Positions 50,101 to 61,400 of a stretch of DNA of 64,000 nucleotides are shown here, piece after piece. Source of the stretch: Trogon surrucura (taxonomy: Eukaryota; Chordata; Aves; Trogoniformes; Trogonidae); assembly GCA_020746105.1 (NCBI GenBank), contig CM036621.1, positions 49,634,264 through 49,698,263 on the forward strand. The letters run 5' to 3'. The translations under genes were made by a program, and so were the position numbers. The notes under the pieces were generated by a model. That model searched no databases. It saw nothing but the letters and a program-made list of their open reading frames with translations, and was not told where the DNA came from. The stretch's first letter is position 1, and the number at the start of each line of letters is the position of its first letter.

Positions 50101-50902
50101 GAACGTCACCTAAGCCTTGTCTCCAAAAGCTAAAGATCTGCAATCTCACTCATGCTATTCCCTACCAATCTGAAAAAGTACAAAACTGCTGGAACTACAA
50201 AATTACACTGAAGGTCTCATTCTGCTTTTTTAAGAAGTGGAAAACAGAAGGTGATAAAGCCTTATCGTGCAACCTTATAAAAGAAAGATCAGCTGTAATT
50301 CCATACATAAAAGTCTAAACTGGCGCTGAGTGGTCATTCCCCGTATTTTAAAAAAAGCCAACACTGCCCCTAAGCCTTTTTGCTTTCAACTGGGATTAAA
50401 ATATTTTTGAGGATTTCACAAAAAAAATATAAAATATGAGATTAAAAGCATCTATAATTTTCAGTTACATAATTTGCTTATATTTTAATTATTATTGCTG
50501 TTGTGGTCTCACCATCCTGGTTTTCTGTACAGTTCTTTGAACTGAACACATTAAACACCTGTTTATATGAAATACGGATGCCTTCTATTTAAAGGCATTT
50601 CAGAAAAGAACAGGAACAACCTTCAAAAATCTTTCTGAAAGAAAACTTCTATTTTTTTCCAGTTTCACCCCTCAATTTGAGAAGACCAGAATGTTAAAAA
50701 AAAAAAGTATCAGTGAAAGAATTGTACTGGTGTGATACAACTTGCTTTATTATTAAGACAGATTTAGTATTTCTGTCTGTATTGATTTCACTGAAATTCT
50801 CAGCCTTTAAGGTGAAAGAAGCATCAAAATGTCAAACTGATGAGTTCAGATTACAGAGTATCAATAGAAGTACAACAATTATCTCTTTTGAACAGTTCTT
50901 AC

Positions 50903-50956
50903 TACTTTACTACTAGTAAAGTAGTAGTACTTTAATACTTTACTACTAGTAAAGTA
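50903..50956. repeat. duplicated 21-bp near-palindrome
   Basis: The 21-mer starting TACTTTACTACTAGTAAAGT occurs at 50903-50923 and 50936-50956, exactly repeated with a 12-bp spacer. Each copy is a near-palindrome around ACTAGT, so the block could form a cruciform or a long hairpin. Confidence 0.9.
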
Positions 50957-53900
50957 TTTTCACTTGTTTGCTAAATGGTTTGTATAAAGATGTAGCTAAA
51001 AGGTACGAATGCAAAAAGCTGATAAAATGATTAATCAGAAGAGGAAACAGTGGATGTAGAAAGACCTTATGCTATAGAAATTATCTTTGCCAACCACCCC
51101 CAAAAAGCCCAGTCATTTCTAGCAGGCAGCCTTCAATTCAGGGAGTTGCTGCAACACTTGGAGTTGCCACTACTAGCTAAAAATCAGCAAAACACACCAA
51201 TCAATGCCATGGATCAGTAGCTGCAATTACAGTGACTACTTTGAGCAGTTCAGGGCATTTCTGAACCATCCACTATACCCTTTAAATAATGTGCAAGTGT
51301 GTTACGCAGGGACCCTTTGAACTATATCAGTTTGGTCACATGTGGCACGGATGGGTATTTCTGCTTAAAACAGTGCTCTGGAATCACTAGGAGTGTGCGC
51401 ATCCTTTCAAGTTTTATGTATATAATGATAGCTTTCGATAATATGGTCACATGGTTCTTCAGAGTGGGCATTACTCAATCATTAAGCAATTAACCAGTGT
51501 GTAATATGTGGCCTTACTAACTACTAATTAACCCCAGTGGCACCTTCCAGTGAAGACAAAATTAACGCCCTCACTTGTGGGTTTGTGGTGTTTTTTCTTA
51601 CAGCGTTCTTTAGTGACGCCATTTAAGTCCTTCAAAAGTAGTAATAAATCTCAGCCCAACAATCTCATAAGCAAAACTCCATTTTAAAAGAGTTGCAGAA
51701 AGATTAAAAACCATCTAAGTGAGGAGCCACAGGACTCAACTTGACAAAACACTGACCATTGCAGGATATTCAAACATAGCTCCAACCGGCATCCATTCCC
51801 ACCAAGGGCTTCCCTTCTGTGCAGGTCATGGTCTTAAAACTGGGCATCAACTAAACATAGAGCACGTATTTTGAAGCAAGTGAAACAGTTTGTGTTGCAC
51901 AAAACTGCTAAAAAGCAAATTCCTGCAGAAAGGCCACACATGGGAAAATCTCTGGTCCTAACTCTTTCCATTACTCCAAAAGAGAGCTATCACAAATGTT
52001 CTCATTTCTGTTCAGTCACAAGATACTACTGTAACCAACTATCACAGTTGTTCTTAACCATGACAGCATCTTACTTACTTTCACTGTATTTATAAAGAGC
52101 AGTATGAGAAAACAAGAATGATTGTCACCATGTAAAGTCATACACCTATTCAGGTGAAAATGAGGGATTTTCCAATGAGGTATTCTGGATAGTACACAAC
52201 TATCAGAATTTAGTATTCGCTCTTAAGCAAAAAACAGAGTACAGAGTTTTGGTTTGGTTTTACAAAACTTGGCCATTTTGTTTGTTATGTTATTTTTAAA
52301 GTTCCATTTTCATTGAAAAAGGCAACACATAATGTGAAAAAAAACAAATGAATGCCAAGGTAAAAATTTATCTACTGCCATGCACTGTTGGAGCTGAGGT
52401 ATCTCTCCCTTAGTACAATCCTAAAGCTAAGTAGTACTAAAAAAATTAATAAGAAAAATCCTTACCAAGACAGACATCAACTTCATCAATTCTTTCAGAT
52501 TTTATCTCCCCTGACACTTCCACTGGGTTAAATTGTTTTCATTTCTTTGGTATTCCTCCCAGCACATGTTAATAGAAGACAGCCAGTATTTTCTACTCCA
52601 GTGAAGTTAACATCTCACAGTCCCTCTTGCTTCCCAGTGAAGTGCCATTTCACTTGACATATTATTAATAAATGTAAATTTTGTTATTACAACATGTTTA
52701 AAACTATTCAGTGAACAAGAAAAAAAAGTGTTGTCAATTGCCACTGTGCCCTTTTGGAAAGTGATATTTGATTGTGTTCATTTGCATATCTGGAACTGAG
52801 AATAATAATCTCTATTTAGAGATAATACAGCAACAGTTGTCAGAGTTCCACAGAGAAGAATCCGTGGGGTTTTAACTCTCTCTACCAATTTCACACACTA
52901 CCCGTGCAAACCCAAGTGAATTATGGGACAAAGAAAAGCCAGTGAAAACTGAACTTAAGCAGTGGAAGCACAACAGCACTCGTAAGAGAGAAGTCACATT
53001 GATTTCAAATCCATTTCTTGCCTAAGTATGAATTCAAAAAGCAAGGCAGCTGATTCTATCCAGGCACTATAGAACTACTGATAGCTCAACCCCTTCCTTA
53101 AGTGCACAAAACATCTGCCCATCAAGCAAGAGACAAACATGCCTTCACAATTCCTGCCTATCCTGTGTATTGCACAACTCAAAAAATGCCTAGAGATTAT
53201 CCTAATGAATGCAAACTGTGTACTACAGAGCCCAGCTTCGCTTCATCTTTCTTCCACGAACACACATCAGACCCCCAGCACTGCTAGAGAAAAAAGCGAA
53301 CACAAGTCCGACGTGTAACTACTATATGAGCAGTAATTAAGAGCTCCTGCCTGCAGATGTATCCACATCTGAACAAATTTTCAGTGCTGCAGCGTGTCTG
53401 ACTTTGTACCAAAATAGGTAGATTTTGTTTTCTTCAGTTTGGACTGACTTTAAACAAAGCACAGTAACTGGCCACTACTAAACAACAACCAATCCTCAAG
53501 AATTCATACACCTAGCCAGTGAATCACTGTAGAATGGGAGCAACTCCTTAGACTCAATTTCCTACTGGAACAAGAAAGTTTCAGAAAGATTTGGGATGCC
53601 AAATATCACCTCCACCTTTTCACCTCTCTCACCAGAAACAGGTATATTGACAGAATTAATCACCTAAGAATTCTTGGCATCATGCCTTTCCAAAAAAAAT
53701 TACAATATTTTTTCTTATTTTTTTAAACTAGTAATAAATCCACTAATTTCTTAAGAATGCAGGGATCTATCTAAAGAGAGATAATTAAATGAGTCAGGAG
53801 CACCTTCTTGGCCTCAAGGCATTAATCATTCAGAAGGATGAGCCATTTTGGATACTACTGACAAGACCCCATCACAAGCTATTTTAGTTAATGGTTCCCT

Positions 53901-56900
53901 TGACACGTGTTCCACTGCTTCACCTCAAAATGATTTAGGTCCATTGGTGTGTCTACCTCCAGATGTCCAGCACCGTTAAATTAGTATTAATTTTCACCAA
54001 AGACGCTGTTATGATCATTCAGATCACCGGTATCTGCCTCTCCTTTGTGCCCACAGCCACTGCTGAGAAAGGGTGCCACACAAGCTCACGCTGAATAGAC
54101 TAAATCCTCTTAGAGGACGTGCATTTCTTTCAAGAACCTTCTCTCCCTTTGAAGAGCTCAAGTTGCTCACCACCATTACCACCAGCCTGAGATAAGCACA
54201 GTAGGTGTTACCCTGTCTCACAGAAAAACATCACTTCCATAAAATGTTGAGCATAAGAAAACAGAACCATATTTTTATGTTTCCATCAACACTGCTACAC
54301 TGGCCATCAATAAAGCAATCACTCCCTTGTTACTTTCCAGATTATAAGTAAATACTGCAATTAAACAGCTATCATTTAACTTAATCAGTCTGCTATAAGC
54401 CAAAAGAATGAAAAAAAAGATGAAAATAATTTCCAATCACTTTCTACTCTGGCAGTGAATAGCAAACCAATGCATCTTGTGCAGATTGACACCTGATGAT
54501 CATTTACTTCCCGCCAATTACTATTTAATGAAGCACAAAACCGCAATGATGAAAGACACAAGGGTGATTGCAGAGTACATTGTCAGTAGCATAGTACTGA
54601 ATAATTAACGTTCAGATAACTTACAGTACAAATTCAGCATGGGGAAATAAAGGCAACCAGCGCCTTCAATAACACAATGTCTGCTCATGGCATAAGAATG
54701 ACGCATTGTTTTTCCTCCAGCAATCAGTGCTTAACCACCACTCCTCATCCACCAGTAACTCATAAACACACTTCACTGGGAAGTTTTGACTGTCAGGGGA
54801 TGCATTGGCATGCCTGTTGACACTATTTAGCACTTCAGAGCTATGAAATTAAAACCATACTAGCACACTAATTAACAGTATGTAGTTCAAAGTCCCGTTG
54901 GAGATACAAATTCTACAGATCCATTAACCCAACAAAAGTATATAATGATTTCTTAAACTTTTTGCCAGATATTAATGGTGATTTCAACTTTCCCTTCAAT
55001 TTCTAGCTCTTTTGGCTTGCCAAAGACATTTATCATTACAGGAAGAAAAAGAAAATAGGAGCTCCTATTAAGTCACAGCTATGGTCCTCCACAACTACCT
55101 TTTCATTCAATTACGCAAACTCCTGACAGCATCCACATACAAAGTTCTTAAAGTGAGCCCAAAAAGTGAATAAAATGTCAGGTTTGATGTATTTAAAAAG
55201 CAACGCTGCATTTCTTTTTAAGTCAGTTGACAGTAAACAGACTTGCCTGTCTATCTGTCTTTGTCTAACATTTTCCAGCTGGATAAACTCAATTGCTATT
55301 AAAGTTGACAAAAGACAATGATATTATTAATGAAAGCAGCTACACAATGTTAGAGTTTTCATTATAGGTTCCCAGTGAGCTTCAATTAATTGCATGGCTG
55401 CTATGCCTAAAAAGGCTGCAGACGAAAAGAAGGGTTGGGAGGCGGGGGGGGAAGTAGGTATTTTTAACTTTTTGCTTTAAGGTGTTCAATCCATCATTTT
55501 CCTCCTCAATTGTAAATAAAATATTGCTTCAGAAAACCCTTCTTTAGATTAACCACACACCTTCTAAGCACAGCCTACATTAAACTGCACATCTGTATTT
55601 GCAAATTATTAACACAATGAAGGTTTATATCCTGTCTTCAATGATACTGTACTCAATTAAAAGATTTCATTTTATACAAAGCATTTCTGAATAGAATACA
55701 GAAATACCAATGCCATCACAACCCACCACGTGCTTTGGGAACCTTTCTTCTGCCCTGCTGTTTCCGGGATGCTCCCCCTGCCCTGATCACCCAAAGGCAC
55801 TCCCCTCCACACAAACCTTCATCTTAGCAGCTTGCAGAACCAGATAAAACAGCTCCTAGCACTCTCAAGGAATATAATCCCTCCCAAAGGTTTTCTGACC
55901 ACTTTCTCTTCATCTGAAACCGCAAATACCTCATTAGCAGCAGAGATGCAAATGAGAGCTGTGCTCGACTAAACTGTTTGTAAATTATTAATAATTCACA
56001 TTTTGGTTCTCTTTCTCACCCAGGAAGGCAGCATGAATATCTCCCTACAAAAGCTTTCCATATACTGAGCTTTGTGCTTCCTACAAACATCTACATCAGC
56101 AATTCATACGGACATAGAAATAGAATTAATCATTGCACTTCATTAGAGGCTCTTCATTACTGACACATCCAAACTCAGGTACCGACTTTAAAATGGGTGG
56201 CCTTCTACCCTGGCTTTGAGACTTATCAACAGATACCTAAGAGAAACCACAGATTTGCCCAACATGAGGAGTGATGTTCCGTTACAAGTAGTTCCTGACA
56301 TCTAGTACCTTGCTCTCTTTCAGCACTGATTTCAGTAAAGGTCGGAGAACTTTAAGTTACTTCTTGGGTCATGGACTCCGTCCTTTGTAACAAGTGCTTC
56401 AGTTATGTTATCCCATTCCTACCAACATTAAATCCAATTGTCTCTTGATTAAAGTAAAGCAGTGAAGCTTCAATAGTTTCTAAGAGCCTTATTCCTTCCT
56501 TCACTTAACCTTACTTGTAGGTTTCTCTAATTCAGAAAACTTCAACTGAATCTTGCTTTTCCTGCTAGTATGCTCTCATCCCTTGTGATCTTGCAATGTC
56601 CTCAGACCATCTTCTATTTTGTACTACTAGATGATTTTTACATCGGCATTGCCTTTCACCAAGTGTTTCAGGCACTGAACAGTATCTTGGTAGAGACACA
56701 CCTCCTGTTCCAAACAACTTGCATTAGCAACTCATTAACTCTCACTTTCTTTCTCTATACCTTCTAGTATTCATCCCCGTTTGAGAATGTCTTTTAACTA
56801 TAGTTGATTTCCATTATGGTCTTGCTGAAAAGAGGACATTACAATCATCTTCAAACATAAAATCCTGTTCTGTCTTGGGTTTCCTACTTAACTCCTTTAC

Positions 56901-57769
56901 CATCCTCTCCTTTGCTTCCTTCATTTTAATTGACCCTGTTTTCATGAGCAGGTAAGACACAGTATCTCAGAGGTCCATGCAATTCTTCTCCTATCACATG
57001 CCTTATACAGTAGTATTAATTACTGTGCCTTGCATAGTACAGAGCTAGTTCAACTAGTTTTAGCTAACCCTGCGAAAAGCAACCGTCAATTAAACATTTC
57101 AGCAGCTAATGCTCAAACTGGCAACTCTGTCTTCACTAGCAGTCAGCTGTTGGTTAATCCTGTGTTAAGGAAAAGTCATTTGGGGTTGAAGCCTCCAATG
57201 GTTCTTAAGAAAGCATTCCAAGAATGCCTTAAGATACTTAAGACACTTCAACCATGGATGGAGTCTAGAAATAAAGAAAGGTCTCCCTGCATGGTTGACA
57301 GTCAACAGTTTTCGAATTTTGATTTCACTCTCTTCACGAGAGAGTGTGTAACACACGGGGTTACATGAGCAGCTCTTAGCAAAGTAATGGACTGCACGTT
57401 CCATCAGTAGGTGCCAAGAGCTGCTTATTGCTGCTTTTATGTGAACCACAGCTCTCACACATGAATTCAGGGAAGTCATCTAACGGTGTCTCGGCTTCAC
57501 ATCTCTGCAAGTAATGCTTTGATTCTTAGCTAATGCTTGGAAAATCCCCTACAAAAAGACACTACTGAGTATCTTCATAACCTTGCAGAAGTTGGTAGGA
57601 TTGCTCATGAGACAGAATCTCTTAGTTTGATGAAATTACATAAAACTGCAGAGAACTGATTTTTTTTTTTAAGGTACAATGTCTTCCTAATTGTCTGTTG
57701 AATATATCATTTATGCCAGAAATACTATGCTGATGAGACAAGAAGCCCAAAACTGACTTACTAGAGAGC

Positions 57770-58445
57770 AGTGTAGGTGAAAGGGACCTGGGAGTCTTGG
57801 TGGACAGCAGGATGACCATGAGCCAGCACTGTGCCCTTGTGGCCAGGAAGGCCAATGGCATCCTGGGGTGTATTAGAAGGGGGGTGGTTAGTAGGTCAAG
57901 AGAGGTTCTCCTTCCCCTCTACTCTGCCCTGGTGAGACCCCATCTGGAATACTGTGTCCAGTTCTGGGCCCCTCAGTTCAAGAAAGACAGGGAACTGCTG
58001 GAGAGAGTCCAGCACAGGGCAACTAGGATGATTAAGGGAGTGGAGGAAAGGCCGAGGGAGCTGGGGTTCTTTAGTTTGGAGAAGAGGAGACTGAGGGGAG
58101 ACCTCATCAATGTTTACAAATATATCAAGGGTGAGTGTCACGAGGATGGAGCCAGGCTCTTCTCGGTGACAACCACTGATAGGACAAGGGGTAATGGGCT
58201 GAAACTGGAACATAAGAGGTTCCGCTTAAACTCGAGAAGAAACTTCTTCTCAGTGAGGGTGACGGAACACTGGAACAGGCTGCCCAGAGAGGTTGTGGAG
58301 TCTCCTTCTCTGGAGACATTCAAGACCTGCCTGGACACGTTCCTGTGTGGCATAGTCTAGGCATTCCTGCTCTGGCAGGGGGATTGGACTTGATGATCTT
58401 TCGAGGTCCCTTCCAATCCCTAACATTCTATGATTCTATGATTCT
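57770..58445 (+). mobile_element. 5'-truncated CR1 LINE with open C-terminal ORF2
   Basis: About 676 bp. The ORF2 C-terminus is open from the first recognisable codons to a TAG at 58358-58360, roughly 190 codons. It includes [68 protein letters not shown] and [11 protein letters not shown], the C-terminal region of the CR1 reverse-transcriptase protein. The 3' UTR ends in a TTCTATG/ATTCTATG tail at 58423-58445. Being open over the whole preserved part, it is probably one of the youngest repeats here. The catalytic RT core is missing through 5' truncation. Confidence 0.95.
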
Positions 58446-61400
58446 AAGTTGGAGTGGACAACCTTTTACAGTCCTTTCTAGCCTAAATTTTTCTGTGATT
58501 CAGTAACACCATCCTGGTCATAACAGAGGGCCTTTTGATAGCAATAATCGTGTCTGCTACATAAATTGGATGAAATGGAAGATTATAAACATTGTTATTT
58601 TCTTACACAAGTAAGCATTATTAATTTTATTGCGTCTACATCTGTTCTTTATTATTTCTCTGTGCTTTCTTAAAGCAGGTTATCTACTTAATGGACTAAA
58701 AACAACATTAAAAGCACCTTGAAATAAACTATTTCATTCTAGTGATAGAGAAAAACAAAATCTTTACAAGCCACAACCTGCAGCTGTTACACTTTAAAAT
58801 TCAGACACATTCAATGATAAACTTTGCTCTCTTCCTAACAAACCTGTAATACATGGAATGCTTAAATAGAGTATCATAGATCACGCTCCAATTTTATTAG
58901 TTTTAGGAAATACAAGTTTTACACATCTGCATGAAGTGCCAGACACTAAAGAGAATCACTGGAGCCTTTCCAAAAAGCCTCCAAAAAAGAAATGTCTCGC
59001 AACAAATCGAGACGCAGAGCAAGGTAAATCCGTCCTGCCTTCTTATCCGTGTTGCCTATGAACACGGACAACAAACGCAGACAGAGCTTGGACTCATTTC
59101 TCTCCACGCACTCTTCCAGGGACTAGGATGGAGCAGCCACACGCAGGCTCCTCCCACTTGCAGGGACCAGTTTCTTAAAGGGCAACACAATGAGCCAGTG
59201 CAGGACCATGAAAGACAGCTCTTGCACCCACTATAATGAAGTACTTCTGTGCCAGCGAGACCATCACCTGTCCCTAAGTGAAACAAGGCTGATAACGCAC
59301 ATAGACCACTTCTGTTTGTTCCTGTGTTTGTCTCCTCAGCAGCCCTCCAAAAATCCACTCTTTCAAATTTACTGGGTTTCCCTACTCCGACGGGAATCCA
59401 TGAGGCTCTCGTATATACACCCTTCAGCTATGCAACTTGTGTTACTAATACTCCTTGCAGAATAAAAGTATTTTTTTGATAATAAGCTTTGTGGTGAGTG
59501 ATTCTGTATGCTTAACTGTTCCAGCGGAATACAGGAAAAAATAGAAAGCATTACCACAATCCACAATGTCATCTTTTCGCACTTCTGGATTTTATTATAT
59601 AAAATCTTCATGAATGTTAGATGAGGACAGCACATCTCTGCAAAAATAACATTAAAATCTTTCAAAGTGTCCAAATAGCACAGTTAATAAATGTTAGCAT
59701 AGGTCTACATTTTGATAGGTTACATTCAATTTCCTGTTAAACAAGCATTATATTACTATGAGGAAGCCATCCTTTTGATAATAAGTAGTGGAAGACACAT
59801 AAATGGTCTATTAAAGGATAAAAAGAGGAAATGAAATAACTGAAGGTCTTTTAAATCACTTGTGTGCCATTTTGATGCATTCAATGTGGTACTTACTTTA
59901 AACTCTTTATTTCATAAAGTACATGAAGTTCATGATTTAAAAAAAATTTCCTACGAGACTGACTTGATCCTTTTCTTCTGACTCATTTCATGATTAAAAG
60001 CAGCAAAGCTGTGGCATCATAAAAGGATGCGTTATCTGAAACTTGCTACCTTTGCATATCCTTTACATTAAATTACTTCATTAGTGAAATTTCTATTCAC
60101 AGTCACAAATAGACTTTGCTTAACAGTTTTAATGACTGCAGGACCAAATGAATGGATTTTACAAGTCGGCAATTAATAAAAATACTAAGTGATCCCTGAG
60201 GTCTATAACATGATTGAACAGAGATTTACTAAAAAAGTACTCATTAAGAAATACAATATATTCTATACATGATTTGCTAATCTGCTTACAATTGCACACA
60301 TGTAGGTATAAGTTTGCCAAAAATTTAGTCATTTAATCTTGCTTTGTGGAGTTTCATTTTCAGAAAAGACAGCAATAAGCATATCTTCCCTGCCAATATG
60401 GCACTTCAGCTGATGATTAGTGGAAATCGAAGTTATGTAAGAATACTTAAAAAACTAATTTGAGTTGTAAAAGAATGTATAACTTAGCTCAGACTCTGCT
60501 TTCATTCTTTCAGATTTAATGAAATAATAATCAGAACAGCATCCTTTTCAAAGGTAGCCACAGTACTCTCTAACAATAAAAATTCTGTACTTAAACCCTC
60601 CATAAAACTTTGAAATATACCCTGACAGAAAAAGCACATACTTTACTATTTGATCCAGTTGCTAAAGTAGTTACTTAAGAGACTAAAAAGGTATTGAGAT
60701 ACATACAAGCCCAGCCAGATGCAATTCTAAGGGGGACCTCGAGAAGCAGCCTTTGAGTGTGCTTCCTATGTTTTAGTCTCACATCTTGAAACGTGTTGCT
60801 ATTTAGAGTATAACATAGCTCCACGCTGCCATCACACCACTGAACTTCTATATTCCATTCACGAGAAAACCCCCACAAAAACAAGAAAAAAAATCCATAA
60901 ATATCTATTGGGAGAGAAAGATGCAAACCCAGCTCCAGGTAGTACAGTGGGGGATGACCTCAGCTTTTGATCCAGCAAAGAATTAAGATTATTCAGTTCC
61001 TCAGTAGTGTTTTAATTTTTTCCACTACTTCTATTTTCCCATTCCATATTGCTCCACTCATATAAGCAGTATGAGATATTACTACCAGTATGTCACTCTA
61101 ACATTCCTCTGTTTCCTTTAGGTTTTCCTTAATTGTTTTTGGAGCCTAAAATACTGCTTGTAAAAAGAACAATTTCATTTTACAATGTATACTTTAATGC
61201 TTCCAGAATTTTCTGTACATCTCAGATGAATTCATCTTACTTTCTACAGGAAATCAGCTTTTTAAAAAAAAAAAAAAAAAAAAGAATAGAAATATTGAAG
61301 CTACATGTTAGAAAACAGGAGAAAATACTGAATCCTGAAGTGTAAATTAAATTGATTCTCCGACTACCAGATTCAAGACTAATGGCAAATCAGCAGCAAT

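Larger units (their letters stand above)
44223..57769. other. repeat-poor AT-rich stretch, no supported gene
   Basis: I recognise no CR1 or other interspersed repeat over about 13.5 kb. It holds an A/C-rich tract near 46282-46334, a run of 18 Cs at 47179-47196 and a duplicated palindrome at 50903-50956. The rest is unassigned and may include intron or regulatory DNA. Confidence 0.4.

Noticed and set aside
57030..57368. 112-codon open frame on the plus strand
   Set aside because: No motif, antisense strand also open over much of it, no start or splice context.
57896..58353. Minus-strand open frames over the CR1 at 57.8-58.4 kb
   Set aside because: They are the antisense shadow of the CR1 ORF2 frame on the plus strand.
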